Assembly (NCBI RefSeq): GCF_902459665.1 | Contig: NZ_CABPSL010000018.1 | Coordinates: 1 to 64,000, forward strand | Length of the DNA stretch: 64,000 nt | Direction of reading: 5' to 3' | Origin: Pandoraea cepalis | GTDB lineage: Bacteria; Pseudomonadota; Gammaproteobacteria; Burkholderiales; Burkholderiaceae | Part shown: piece after piece, positions 41,339-50,187 of the stretch | Numbering within the stretch: position 1 is the first letter of the stretch | How the letters are laid out: each line of letters begins with the position of its first letter | Notes under the pieces: generated by a model | Told to the model about the DNA's origin: nothing | What the model saw: the letters and a program-made list of their open reading frames with translations, nothing else | Databases searched by the model: none | Translations under genes and position numbers: made by a program

Positions 41339-41412
41339 GGTGTCCGAGCGGGTGACTGATGGACGGAAGGGGTGCGCTCGACGGACTCGGCTGTGGCTCA
41401 ATGGCTTCTCGC

Positions 41413-41691
41413 TTAGCTATTGCGGTGGGCTCGAAGGGCTCGTCGGCGTGCTTTCAATGACTTGAGCAAGCCATAAAGGCTGATCGAGACCCAGAAGGCC
41501 TCGATGAGCAGCGAGGCCGGATTCGGGTTATACGCGAGCGAGTAGACGATCATCGCCGATCCGCACAGATTCAAGACGGAATAGCGATAATCGTTGGTGG
41601 TGAGCGTTCCGCGAAGATTCAGGAAATAGGCGACGACGACGAGGAGCGCGCCTGCGACCCCGACCACATCCGCCATGGCTGCTGTCGTCAT
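41413..41691 (-). CDS. Small membrane protein, CBU_0592-like family
   Basis: Protein of about 92 residues with three hydrophobic segments: MADVVGVAGALLVVVAYFLN, YSVLNLCGSAMIVYSLAY and LIEAFWVSISLYGLLKSL. This matches the small uncharacterised CBU_0592-type membrane family as I recall it; no function is known to me. The start is unclear: ATG at 41691, ATG at 41676 or TTG at 41724, none with a clear Shine-Dalgarno. It faces fliA and separates the fli and flg clusters, with no evident link to motility. Confidence 0.6.
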   Translation of the reverse strand: MTTAAMADVVGVAGALLVVVAYFLNLRGTLTTNDYRYSVLNLCGSAMIVYSLAYNPNPASLLIEAFWVSISLYGLLKSLKARRRALRAHRNS

Positions 41692-42183
41692 GTCAGGCGC
41701 GCATGGCGATAGGCTTTCCGTCAAATTTGTGGCCTGGGTTCATGGAGTCCCCCTGTCGGATGTGATGCGTTGCCAAGACAGGGAAGTGTGACCCGATGAG
41801 TCGCGATATTTGGGGAGGTGACGATGGCATCTTCTGCACGGAACAGCGAGAAAGCGTTCGGCGTGCGACCTTTTCTCGCCGTTTGACGAGGCGGGGCGAC
41901 TCACCGTCTTTCGGATAAGGCCCAGGCAATCTGGCCGTTGTGTGCGACGGCGCGGACCTCGGAGCGTTAAGTCACACCCATTGAGCCAAGCCCTCGGACG
42001 TTCGTCTCCGAGGGCTTTTTGCATCTGGGTGCGGCAATCCCCCAACTTTTCGGACAAATCGGCCTTGAACAAATGGCGCCACTATTGGCACCATTTCGGC
42101 ATGCCGTCTTCCCCAAAATCGCACGCTAGGATAGCTCTCGAACCGGATCTGGAATGCCATTTGAAAATTCGAGGGCCGAGAGC
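41692..42183. other. Gene-poor stretch between the small membrane protein and hicB-like gene
   Basis: I find no convincing gene in these 492 bp. They hold a strong plus-strand terminator (41989-42020) with no recognisable gene before it, and no HicA-like sequence in any frame. This may be remnant accessory DNA. Confidence 0.5.
41989..42020 (+). terminator. Rho-independent terminator without an evident upstream gene
   Basis: AGCCCTCGGA (41989-41998) pairs with TCCGAGGGCT (42007-42016) over an 8-base loop, followed by TTTT to 42020. The T run is on the plus strand only. The gene on its left lies on the opposite strand. Confidence 0.75.
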
Positions 42184-42510
42184 ATGAACATTGATCATTA
42201 CATCTACCGTCTGACCTGGTCGCCGGAAGATGGCGAGCACGTCGGGCTTTGTGCCGAATTCCCATCGCTGTCCTGGCTGGATGTGACGCCGGAAGGAGCG
42301 TTGGACGGTATTCGGAAGGTGGTGACGGACGTGGTCGCCGATATGCAGGCGAACGGGGAAACGGTGCCTGAACCGCTGGCCGAGCATCGTTACAGCGGTG
42401 AATTTCGCGTGCGGATTCCCCCAACGCTACATCGCGCGTTGGTCATCGAAGCGGCGGAACTGGGAGTCAGTCTGAATCGACTGGCGAGCCTCAAGCTTGC
42501 GGCGAACTAA
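42184..42510 (+). CDS. HicB-family antitoxin-like protein (no adjacent HicA)
   Basis: Protein of 108 residues. The N-terminal HicB-type partial RNase H fold (YIYRLTWSPEDGEHVGLCAE, FPSLSWLDVTPEGALDGIRK) is followed by a C-terminal ribbon-helix-helix DNA-binding segment (EFRVRIPPTLHRALVIEAAE, LGVSLNRLASLKLA). In HicAB systems this protein neutralises the RNase toxin HicA and represses its own promoter. No hicA is found on either side. It therefore looks like an orphan regulator or relic. An upstream in-frame ATG at 42154 would add ten residues; 42184 fits the family better. It converges on flgN with 6 bp between stops. Confidence 0.8.
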   Translation: MNIDHYIYRLTWSPEDGEHVGLCAEFPSLSWLDVTPEGALDGIRKVVTDVVADMQANGETVPEPLAEHRYSGEFRVRIPPTLHRALVIEAAELGVSLNRLASLKLAAN

Positions 42511-42516
42511 GCCGCG

Positions 42517-42975
42517 TCAAGCCGTAATGCTGCCGCCGCTCGATCGCGGGGCGGTGCGGCCGTCGGGGCCGTAGAGCGGGGCGTTCTGTTGCGGACCGTA
42601 CAACACGTTCAGCGCCTGCTGCGTGTAGGTCAGACGCGTGCGAATCAGTACGCCATTCGTCTCATTGGCACGCTTGGCTTCGATCGCCGCGTCCAGCAGC
42701 GCCTTCCACGCGGCGTCGATGCCGGTGTCGGCAGCGGCGGCCGCCGTGGCACCCGACTCGTCCGGACGATAGCCCAGGGCTTCCAGTCGGGTATCGCGTT
42801 CGCGCCCAAGGGCTGCGAGGTCGGTCACGGCTTGCGTCTTGCGCTCGGTCAGCTCCGGCAACGCGTCGAGCATGCCATTGACCAACGCCTGCTGTTCCTC
42901 GAGAAGCAGCGCCGAAAACGCGCGAATGGCGTTCGTTTCGGCGGCGAGAGTTTTCAGCAGGGCGTCAGTGGTCAT
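42517..42975 (-). CDS. flgN: Flagellar export chaperone FlgN
   Basis: Chaperone for the hook-filament junction proteins FlgK and FlgL. It has a helical 152-residue sequence with the FlgN pattern (LLLEEQQALVNGMLDALPEL, ERKTQAVTDLAALG, GVLIRTRLTYTQQALNVLYG). The ATG overlaps the flgM stop by 4 bp, and position after flgA-flgM supports the call. The C-terminal Gly/Ser-rich tail is variable. Confidence 0.92.
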   Translation of the reverse strand: MTTDALLKTLAAETNAIRAFSALLLEEQQALVNGMLDALPELTERKTQAVTDLAALGRERDTRLEALGYRPDESGATAAAAADTGIDAAWKALLDAAIEAKRANETNGVLIRTRLTYTQQALNVLYGPQQNAPLYGPDGRTAPRSSGGSITA

Positions 42976-43310
42976 GACTTCGATTGCGTGGAGAGCAGAT
43001 CGCGCGCGGTCGCAATGAGACCGTCCGCAATCTTGCTGGGATCAATGACGAGCTTTCCTTCGGAGATGGCCTGCTTGATCGCGGCCACCTTGGCTACGTC
43101 AATATCGGCAGATCCCGTCTTCGCCAGCGCTGCCTGCAAGGCGCGCATCTCCGACGACAGCGCGCTCGCGCTCACGTTCGCGCCGCTGCCCGTGCTGGCG
43201 ACAGACGCGTTCGTGCCTTCGGTGCTCGCCGTGGCGGCAGTCGTCCGGTCGGTCGGCGCCTTGCCCGGACCGACACCAGTCAACGGATTGGCGGGTGGTT
43301 CGATTTTCAT
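42972..43310 (-). CDS. flgM: Anti-sigma-28 factor FlgM
   Basis: Binds FliA until exported through the completed hook. It has a disordered Thr/Ala-rich N-terminus and the conserved C-terminal sigma-binding segment (DIDVAKVAAIKQAISEGKLV, DPSKIADGLIATARDLL). It has 112 residues. A sigma-28 promoter sits just upstream (43336-43362), giving the usual FliA-FlgM feedback. Confidence 0.94.
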   Translation of the reverse strand: MKIEPPANPLTGVGPGKAPTDRTTAATASTEGTNASVASTGSGANVSASALSSEMRALQAALAKTGSADIDVAKVAAIKQAISEGKLVIDPSKIADGLIATARDLLSTQSKS

Positions 43311-43335
43311 ATGCTTTCCCCTGAAACCTGCCTGT

Positions 43336-43362
43336 GTAACGGCATCGTCGGGCGCAACTTTA
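43336..43362 (-). promoter_or_regulatory. Sigma-28 (FliA) promoter of flgMN
   Basis: Read on the minus strand: TAAAGTTG (43362-43355), 11 bp, GCCGTTAC (43343-43336). The -35 matches FliA consensus in 7 of 8 and spacing is exact. Transcription would start near 43329, about 19 bases before flgM. Confidence 0.75.
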
Positions 43363-43436
43363 GGTAAGTTACATCCTGTTACCCGATCCCGCGACCGACC
43401 GATTTCAGTGAATTCTAACCCGTAGTGAGTGTTTGC

Positions 43437-44456
43437 TTACAGGGCAACTTCCACTTCAACGCTCCCATTCTTACCGGTCTTGACGGTCCCACTGACGAGC
43501 TGACCGGCGCGGGTGCGCACCTGAACGGGATCGCCGGCGCTGGCACGCGACAGCACCTGTCCTTCGGTACTCACCTCGAAGCCCGAGCCGCGCGAGACGA
43601 CGCGCACGGTTTGTCCCTGCTGGACGGCAATCGCGCTGCGCAGCAGATCGGAACGGATCGGCAGGCCAGACGTGATCCGGTTCACCGCCACCGTGCCGAT
43701 GATCTGACCGGCATCGGTCGCCACCGTGCGCGGCAGCAAGGTGAGATCGCCCTGGCGCGGTGACAGATCGTTCGGCCCGATGGCTTCGCCCGGGTTGATC
43801 TGACGCGCGGCAACGAAATACGTGGCGGTGATGCTCACACGGGCCTGAAGGTAGAGCGTCCAGGGACGCTCGCCCGCGCAGCGCACGCCGACGGTCGTCG
43901 ACCCCCACAGGCGCGCGCCCGGCGGCAGAAAGGGTTCGAGGGCGGCGCAGGCCGGCATCCGATCGGAGACCGCGTCGCCCACCGTCAAGCTCACACGTCC
44001 CGGCAACCCGGTCGTCTGCTCGCGCAGGAAACGTTCGGCCGTCTGACGGATGACTTCGGTGTTCTGGAACTGGGATTGAACGGCGGCGCCGGCGGCCTGG
44101 GGGGATTGCACCGCGGCCGCCACCCCGACATTCGAATTGGCATTCGCCGTTGTGACCGTCGCTGCCACATTCCGGGCCGCGTTCGACACGTTCGAGGCGA
44201 TACCGCCGGCTGCGGCATTGTTGCCGGGAATGACAACGGCGCCGGGGCCGAGCGTGCTTCCCAGATGCTGGGCGGCCGGGTCGGTGGCAACACCCGCGGC
44301 AGGCGAGGCGGCCCGCGCAAGACCCGGTAAAGCGAGACTCGTCAGGCTCAGGATGACGGCAAGCAGACTGGATCGCACGCATGTGCGAACGCCCTGCCGC
44401 AGCGCGCTGCGCGCGCGGGGGGCACTGGCGAGACCGCCGCCGAATTTGCCTGCCAT
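43437..44456 (-). CDS. flgA: Flagellar P-ring assembly chaperone FlgA
   Basis: Periplasmic chaperone needed for FlgI ring assembly. A long basic N-terminal signal peptide ends near LPGLARA. The C-terminal SAF domain (AARQINPGEAIGPNDLSPRQ, GSGFEVSTEGQVLSRASAG, GTVKTGKNGSVEVEVAL) identifies it. Between them, about residues 50-135 are a low-complexity Ala/Asn/Val stretch, making it 339 residues against about 220 in enterics. The ATG at 44456 has GGAG upstream; a longer reading to 44624 lacks support. It is divergent from flgB. Confidence 0.93.
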   Translation of the reverse strand: MAGKFGGGLASAPRARSALRQGVRTCVRSSLLAVILSLTSLALPGLARAASPAAGVATDPAAQHLGSTLGPGAVVIPGNNAAAGGIASNVSNAARNVAATVTTANANSNVGVAAAVQSPQAAGAAVQSQFQNTEVIRQTAERFLREQTTGLPGRVSLTVGDAVSDRMPACAALEPFLPPGARLWGSTTVGVRCAGERPWTLYLQARVSITATYFVAARQINPGEAIGPNDLSPRQGDLTLLPRTVATDAGQIIGTVAVNRITSGLPIRSDLLRSAIAVQQGQTVRVVSRGSGFEVSTEGQVLSRASAGDPVQVRTRAGQLVSGTVKTGKNGSVEVEVAL

Positions 44457-44858
44457 GCTCACTCTCCTTCGTACACGGCACCCGAGCGGTGTGCCGGGTG
44501 GCTGGCGCACGCCCTGCGCCGCGCCGTGAAGCCGACGGCACCGGGCAGCGTTCCGATGCCTGGGGGGCGAACCCCGCCCGATGCCGTCAGGAAGCCATTC
44601 TAGAGATGTCGCCAACCGGGGCATGGCCCGAAATGGCGGTCAATCTCGTGCCTATTCCCCCGATTGAATCCCGAGGGGTACGCATACGATGCAAAGCATG
44701 CCAAAAGGTCCGTACTTTTCCCGGGCCCTGGCAGGACATGCCGTCTGCGTGCCGCTGTGAGACCCGCCCTCAGTGCTGAGCGGACGTCCCCGGTGCCGAG
44801 ACGGCCAGGCTTCTTGTGCACTACCCGCATCAAGGCAAGCATCGGGCGAGACGAGATC
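44457..44858. other. Divergent flgA/flgB regulatory region (402 bp)
   Basis: It holds no gene. It must carry the class II promoters of flgA and flgBCDEFGHIJ, but I see no clear sigma-28 or sigma-70 element and cannot define FlhDC boxes by eye. A TTGAAT/TACGAT pair near 44664-44690 has only 15-bp spacing and is not convincing. Confidence 0.6.
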
Positions 44859-45296
44859 ATGGACAAACTGGACGCGGCATTGCGATTTTCTCAGCAGGCG
44901 CTGGCCATGCGCGCCTACCGCCAGGAGGTGATCTCGTCGAACATCGCCAACGCGGATACGCCGGGATACAAGGCACGTGATGTCGATTTCAACAATGCGT
45001 TGAGCCAGGCGGTCGAGCGCGGCGCGCAGCAACAGCTTGCTACCGAATCGAGTGTTTCGCTCTCGCGCACCTCGTCGCGCCACATCGCCGGGCGCGGCGT
45101 GAGCATGGCCCCGCCGATGGGCAGTCCCGAGCTGCTGTATCGCGTGCCGTACCAACAAAGTATCGACGGCAACACCGTCGAACTCGATGCCGAGCGTGTG
45201 AACTTCGCCGACAACGCCGTGCATTACCAAACGGGCCTCACGGTCCTGTCCAGCCAGATCAAGACGATGCTGGCCGCCATTACAAGTCAAGGGTAA
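44859..45296 (+). CDS. flgB: Flagellar proximal rod protein FlgB
   Basis: Rod subunit exported by the flagellar type III system. The shared rod/hook N-terminal motif is [20 protein letters not shown] (about residues 26-45). It has 145 residues. I chose the ATG at 44859 (MDKLDAAL), the family N-terminus; an in-frame reading back to 44664 has no homologous look. It is the first gene of the flgBCDEFGHIJ operon. Confidence 0.96.
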   Translation: MDKLDAALRFSQQALAMRAYRQEVISSNIANADTPGYKARDVDFNNALSQAVERGAQQQLATESSVSLSRTSSRHIAGRGVSMAPPMGSPELLYRVPYQQSIDGNTVELDAERVNFADNAVHYQTGLTVLSSQIKTMLAAITSQG

Positions 45297-45301
45297 CCGC
45301 C

Positions 45302-45706
45302 ATGCCGCTGATGAGCATCTTCGATGTCGCCGGATCGGCCATGACTGCGCAGTCGCAGCGCATGAACGTGACGGCGAGCAATCTCGCCAACGCCGAGTCG
45401 GTGACGGGACCGGACGGTCAGCCGTATCGCGCCAAGCAGGTCGTGTTCCAGGTCAACCCGGTCGAGGGCAGCAACGTCGGCGGCGTGAAGGTGGCCGGCG
45501 TGGTCGAGGATTCGTCGCCGCTCAAGACGGTGTACGACCCGAAGAACCCGGCCGCCAATGCCCAGGGCTACGTCACCATGCCCAACGTGAATCCGGTGGA
45601 GGAGATGGTCAACATGATCTCCGCTTCCCGCTCTTATCAGGCCAACGTCGAGGCGCTCAACACCGCCAAGACGCTGATGCTCAAAACCCTCACGGTCGGC
45701 CAGTAA
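45302..45706 (+). CDS. flgC: Flagellar rod protein FlgC
   Basis: Proximal rod subunit of 134 residues. The N-terminal motif [20 protein letters not shown] (about residues 21-40) and C-terminal [20 protein letters not shown] are diagnostic of rod proteins. A second ATG at 45311 is possible. The start is 5 bp after the flgB stop. Confidence 0.96.
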   Translation: MPLMSIFDVAGSAMTAQSQRMNVTASNLANAESVTGPDGQPYRAKQVVFQVNPVEGSNVGGVKVAGVVEDSSPLKTVYDPKNPAANAQGYVTMPNVNPVEEMVNMISASRSYQANVEALNTAKTLMLKTLTVGQ

Positions 45707-45728
45707 GGGGCCGCGCGGAGACCAGAAG

Positions 45729-46454
45729 ATGGCAAGTATCAATACGTCGAACGCCGCGAACTTATCCCAGACGTTCCTCGACTCGGTCAATGGCACCGCC
45801 AGCAGCAGCTCCAGTTCGTCTGCTGGCAGCGCAAACGACCTGCAAGGCAGTTTCCTGAAGCTGCTCGTCGCGCAGATGAACAATCAGGATCCGCTCAATC
45901 CGATGGACAACTCGCAGGTGACCTCGCAGCTCGCGCAGATCAGCACGGTCTCGGGCATCACCCAGTTGAACACGACGCTCTCGTCGGTGACCTCGCAGCT
46001 CAATTCGACGCAAAGCCTGCAAGCCTCGGCGCTCGTGGGCAAGGGCGTGCTGATTCCGGGCAGCAGCGTCGGGGTAGGCAGCACCACGGCCACGGACGGC
46101 ACGGTCACGAAGACCGCCACCCCGTTCGGCTTCGAACTGCCGAGCGACGCCGACACGGTGACGATCCAGATCAAGGACAGCACGGGCAAGGTCGTACGCA
46201 CGGTCAACGCGGGCGCGCTCGACGCTGGCGTGCAGGCCCTTACGTGGGATGCCAAGGATGACGCGGGCACCGCCGTGGCCGATGGCAAGTACACGGTCGC
46301 GGTGACTGCCGCGGCTAACGGCAAGGCCGTGACGCCGACGCTGCTCTCGTACGCGCAGGTGCAAAGCGTGGTGGCCAGCACGACCGGCGCGCCGCTGCTC
46401 AATGTGGGGACTGGCTCGAACGTCAAGCTCTCCGATGTGCGCGAAATCCTGTAA
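45729..46454 (+). CDS. flgD: Flagellar hook cap / assembly protein FlgD
   Basis: Cap that guides hook polymerisation. The N-terminal signature SFLKLLVAQMNNQDPLNPMD (about residues 38-57) is followed by a Tudor-like/FnIII-like C-terminal domain (TVNAGALDAGVQALTWDAKD). It has 241 residues. The Ser-rich stretch at residues 17-32 is low complexity. Confidence 0.96.
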   Translation: MASINTSNAANLSQTFLDSVNGTASSSSSSSAGSANDLQGSFLKLLVAQMNNQDPLNPMDNSQVTSQLAQISTVSGITQLNTTLSSVTSQLNSTQSLQASALVGKGVLIPGSSVGVGSTTATDGTVTKTATPFGFELPSDADTVTIQIKDSTGKVVRTVNAGALDAGVQALTWDAKDDAGTAVADGKYTVAVTAAANGKAVTPTLLSYAQVQSVVASTTGAPLLNVGTGSNVKLSDVREIL

Positions 46455-46542
46455 CCGGCCCCATCGACCCCGCACGGCGTAAGCCCTTAACCCTTTCCAT
46501 TGCGACAGACGTCGTCGACCACCGAATTTCAGGAGTATCCAC

Positions 46543-47799
46543 ATGGCCTTTTCGACCGGACTGAGCGGCCTGAACGCCGCCTCCAAAGACCTGGACGTCA
46601 TCGGCAACAACGTTGCCAACGCGGCCACCGTCGGTTTCAAGCAAGGTGAGGCACAGTTTGCCGACATCTATGCCAACTCGCTGTACGGCGCGGGCAACAA
46701 CACGGTGGGCATCGGCACGCGTGTGGCGGGCATTGCCCAGCAGTTCACGCAGGGCGACATCACCGTCACGAATCGTCAGCTCGATCTGGCCGTGTCGGGT
46801 AACGGCTTCTTCCGCATGTCGAACAACGGCGCCATTGCCTACACGCGCAACGGTCAGTTTTCGCTCGACAAGAACGGCTACATCGTCGACACCAACGGCG
46901 ACCGCTTGACCGGCTATCTGGCGGGCCCGACCGGCATCATCAACAGCGTCTCGCCGGTCGATCTGCGCATCCCGACGGGCGACCTGTCGCCGACGGCCAC
47001 ATCCAAGATCACCGCTCAGTTCAACCTCGACTCGCGCAGCGCGGTCAATACGACAGCTTTCTCGATTACCGATCCGAACTCGTACACGAACGCCACGTCG
47101 CTCAAGGTCTACGACTCGCTGGGCAATTCGCACGACGTGAACCTGTACTTCGTGAAGTCGAGCGTCAACGCCGTGACCAACAACGCCACCTGGTCGGTGT
47201 ACGCCTCGACCGACGGCACGACCCAGGTGGGCGCCGGTCCGATCGGCACGCTGACGTTCAACTCGGCCGGCAGCCTCGTGTCGCAGACCGACTCGACCGG
47301 CGCCCCCGTGACGGGCCCGATTACGCTGCCGACGATCAACTACGGTAACGGTGCGTCGAGCGCGAGCTTGACGCTCGACATGTCGGGCACCACGCAATAC
47401 GGAAACACCTACTCGCCGAACAACCTGACGCAGAACGGCTACACGTCGGGCCGACTGACCGGGTTCACGTTCAGTGCCGACGGCACGATCGTCGGCACGT
47501 ACTCGAATACCCAATCGATGGCGCTGGGCCAGGTGGCGTTGGCGAATTTCAACAACGTGCAGGGCCTGATCCCGCAGGGCAACAACCTCTGGCAAGAGTC
47601 GGCCGCGTCGGGCATTCCGATCGTCGGCGTGCCGGGCGGCACGAACCTCGGTAAGCTGCAGTCGGGCGCCGTCGAAGCCTCGAACGTCGACCTGACGGCG
47701 GAACTGGTTCACATGATCACCGCGCAGCGCAACTACCAGGCCAGCGCGCAGACGATCAAGACGGAAGACCAGTTGATGCAGACCATGGTCAACCTGTAA
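46543..47799 (+). CDS. flgE: Flagellar hook protein FlgE
   Basis: Subunit of the universal-joint hook. The N-terminal pattern STGLSGLNAASKDLDVIGNN (about residues 4-23) and the C-terminal NVDLTAELVHMITAQRNYQA are the coiled-coil D0 segments. The middle is Ser/Thr/Gly-rich and probably surface exposed. It has 418 residues. It is preceded by an 88-bp spacer and CAGGAG. Confidence 0.97.
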   Translation: MAFSTGLSGLNAASKDLDVIGNNVANAATVGFKQGEAQFADIYANSLYGAGNNTVGIGTRVAGIAQQFTQGDITVTNRQLDLAVSGNGFFRMSNNGAIAYTRNGQFSLDKNGYIVDTNGDRLTGYLAGPTGIINSVSPVDLRIPTGDLSPTATSKITAQFNLDSRSAVNTTAFSITDPNSYTNATSLKVYDSLGNSHDVNLYFVKSSVNAVTNNATWSVYASTDGTTQVGAGPIGTLTFNSAGSLVSQTDSTGAPVTGPITLPTINYGNGASSASLTLDMSGTTQYGNTYSPNNLTQNGYTSGRLTGFTFSADGTIVGTYSNTQSMALGQVALANFNNVQGLIPQGNNLWQESAASGIPIVGVPGGTNLGKLQSGAVEASNVDLTAELVHMITAQRNYQASAQTIKTEDQLMQTMVNL

Positions 47800-47840
47800 G
47801 GCGGATCCGAGGACATGCATAACTTGCACGGGGGCCGTCG

Positions 47841-48584
47841 ATGGATCGTCTGATCTATATCGCCATGACTGGCGCGAAGCAGGCGATGGAGCAGCAGTCG
47901 ACCACCGCCAACAATCTCGCGAACGTCTCGACGCCGGGCTTTCGCGCCCAGCTCGCGGCGTTCCGTCAGGCGCCGGTGCGCGCGCCAGACGGCACGACCG
48001 GCACGCGGACCTTTGTCGCCACGTCCACGCCGGGTACCGACTTCACCCCCGGCGCGATGCAGCAGACGGGCCGCCCGCTCGACGTGGCCATCCAGGGTCA
48101 GGGCTGGCTTGCCGTGCGCGATGCGCAGGGCCGCGAAGCCTACACGCGCGGCGGCAACCTCGAGATGACGGCCGACGGGCAACTCACGCTGCACGGGCTG
48201 CCGGTCATGACCGATGCCGGGCCGGCCGCCGTGCCGCCGGGCGCGGCGGTGAGCATCGGCACCGACGGCACGATCTCGGCGCTGGGGCAGGGCGATCCGC
48301 CCAACTCCATTGCCGTGATGGGCCAACTGAAGTTGGTCAATCCGCCCGAGACCAATCTGGTGCGAGGCGACGACGGACTGTTCCGCACGGCGAACAATGC
48401 GCCGGCGCAGGTCGATCCGAATGTCGTCGTCGTGGCGGGGGCGATCGAGAACAGCAACGTCAATCCGGTCACTGGCCTGGTGAACATGATCTCGCAGTCG
48501 CGGGCGTTCGAGATGCAGATGAAGATGCTGCAGACGGCCGACACCAACGAACAATCCGCCAACCAGTTGCTGAACTTCAGCTAA
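47841..48584 (+). CDS. flgF: Flagellar rod protein FlgF
   Basis: Proximal rod subunit of 247 residues. The N-terminus [20 protein letters not shown] is characteristic of FlgF, followed by [14 protein letters not shown]; the C-terminus has [20 protein letters not shown]. It sits between flgE and flgG as usual. Confidence 0.96.
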   Translation: MDRLIYIAMTGAKQAMEQQSTTANNLANVSTPGFRAQLAAFRQAPVRAPDGTTGTRTFVATSTPGTDFTPGAMQQTGRPLDVAIQGQGWLAVRDAQGREAYTRGGNLEMTADGQLTLHGLPVMTDAGPAAVPPGAAVSIGTDGTISALGQGDPPNSIAVMGQLKLVNPPETNLVRGDDGLFRTANNAPAQVDPNVVVVAGAIENSNVNPVTGLVNMISQSRAFEMQMKMLQTADTNEQSANQLLNFS

Positions 48585-48651
48585 CGGGCGTGTGGCGCGT
48601 CGGATCCGAGGGGACCCGCGCGCCGCGACCGTACACGGGGAGAAACACCAC

Positions 48652-49434
48652 ATGATCCGTTCGCTCTACATCGCTGCTACCGGCATGAACGCCCAGCAGA
48701 CGAACATGGACGTGATTTCGAACAACCTCGCCAACACCAGCACGAACGGCTTCAAGAAGGGCCGTGCGGTGTTCGAGGATCTGCTGTACCAGACGCTGCG
48801 CCAGCCCGGCGCCCAGTCGTCGCAGCAGACGTTGCTGCCTTCGGGCCTGCAATTGGGCACGGGTGTGCGCCCGGCGGCGACCGAGCGCATCTTCACTCAG
48901 GGCAACCTGACGCAGACGAGCAACGCCAAGGATGTGGCCATCAACGGCGACGGTTTCTTCCAGGTGCTCATGCCGGACGGCACGACCGCATACACGCGCG
49001 ACGGCTCGTTCCAGGTCGACAACAACGGCCAGCTCGTGACGGCGTCGGGCTATCCGGTCCAGCCGGCCATCACAATTCCGGCGAACGCGCTCTCGCTGAC
49101 CATCGCGCGCGACGGTACGGTCTCGGTCACGCAGCCGGGCAACACGGCCAACGTGCAAATCGGTACGTTCCAGCTCGCCACGTTCATCAACAACGCCGGT
49201 TTGCAAAGCCTGGGCGAGAACCTGTACGCCGAGACGGCCGCCTCGGGCGCGCCGAACGTCGCACAGCCGGGTACCAACGGCGCGGGCGTGCTCAACCAGA
49301 ACTACGTCGAAACGTCGAACGTGAATGTGGTCGAAGAGCTGGTGAACATGATTCAGGCGCAGCGCGCCTACGAAATCAATTCGAAGGCGGTCACGGCATC
49401 CGACCAGATGCTGCAGCGCCTGACGCAGATGTAA
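48652..49434 (+). CDS. flgG: Flagellar distal rod protein FlgG
   Basis: Distal rod subunit. The N-terminus [20 protein letters not shown] and [20 protein letters not shown], together with the C-terminal [20 protein letters not shown], are typical. It has 260 residues, identical to E. coli FlgG length when started at the ATG at 48652, which follows GGGGAG. A reading back to 48592 adds 20 residues without support. Confidence 0.97.
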   Translation: MIRSLYIAATGMNAQQTNMDVISNNLANTSTNGFKKGRAVFEDLLYQTLRQPGAQSSQQTLLPSGLQLGTGVRPAATERIFTQGNLTQTSNAKDVAINGDGFFQVLMPDGTTAYTRDGSFQVDNNGQLVTASGYPVQPAITIPANALSLTIARDGTVSVTQPGNTANVQIGTFQLATFINNAGLQSLGENLYAETAASGAPNVAQPGTNGAGVLNQNYVETSNVNVVEELVNMIQAQRAYEINSKAVTASDQMLQRLTQM

Positions 49435-49461
49435 GCGGTGCGCCGCGGAAAGCCCCAAAGA

Positions 49462-50187
49462 ATGAACGTCGAAATGTCAGCTCAAACGACCGTTAAGCAT
49501 CGCGGCGCAGGCCTCGCGCGGTTCCTGGCGCTGGCGGCCGTCGCCGCGTTGAGCGGTCTGGCGGGCTGCGCTTACATCCCACAGGAACCGGTGGTGAACG
49601 GGCCGACGACCACGCGCCCGCCGCCCCCGCCGATGTCGGCCGATCCGGAAGGCTCGATCTACCGCCCGCTTTACTCGAACCGTCCGCTGTTCGAAGACCG
49701 CCGTCCGCGCAACGTTGGCGACATTCTCACGATCGTCATCAACGAAAACACGGCGGCGAGCAAGAACTCGGCGGCCAACACCACGCGTGCGGGCAGCGGC
49801 ACGCTGACGCTGAACCAGACCCCGGGCGTGATCGGCGGCGTGCTCAACAATCAGGGCCTGGACGTGAGCGGCGGCAACAAGTTCGACGCCAAGGGCGCGG
49901 CGAATGCGAACAACGTGTTCTCGGGCCAGATCACCGTGACCGTGATGGAAGTGCTCTCGAACGGCAACCTGGCGGTGGCCGGCGAGAAGCAGATCGCGAT
50001 CAACCAGGGCACGGAATACATCAAGTTCTCGGGCGTGGTCAGCCCACAGACGATCTCGGGCGCGAATACCGTGCCTTCGACGCAGGTGGCCGATGCGCGC
50101 ATCGAATACCGTGGCAAGGGCTATATCAACGAAGCCGAAACCATGGGCTGGCTGCAGCGCTTCTTCCTTAATATTTCGCCATTCTGA
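49462..50187 (+). CDS. flgH: Flagellar L-ring lipoprotein FlgH
   Basis: Outer-membrane L-ring subunit. A lipobox LSGLAGC (Cys about residue 36) follows a signal peptide. The family motif SLYSNRPLF-like region reads [20 protein letters not shown], then [16 protein letters not shown]. The C-terminus ([20 protein letters not shown]) is diagnostic. It has 241 residues from ATG 49462; ATG 49474 is an alternative. Its stop shares a base with the flgI start. Confidence 0.96.
   Translation: MNVEMSAQTTVKHRGAGLARFLALAAVAALSGLAGCAYIPQEPVVNGPTTTRPPPPPMSADPEGSIYRPLYSNRPLFEDRRPRNVGDILTIVINENTAASKNSAANTTRAGSGTLTLNQTPGVIGGVLNNQGLDVSGGNKFDAKGAANANNVFSGQITVTVMEVLSNGNLAVAGEKQIAINQGTEYIKFSGVVSPQTISGANTVPSTQVADARIEYRGKGYINEAETMGWLQRFFLNISPF

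Noticed and set aside
41725-42183. Possible hicA toxin next to the HicB-like gene
   Set aside because: None of the frames shows the HicA lysine/histidine pattern or a small basic dsRNA-binding-like protein.
44664-44858. N-terminal extension of flgB by 65 residues
   Set aside because: The added residues have no FlgB character; the ATG at 44859 gives the family N-terminus.
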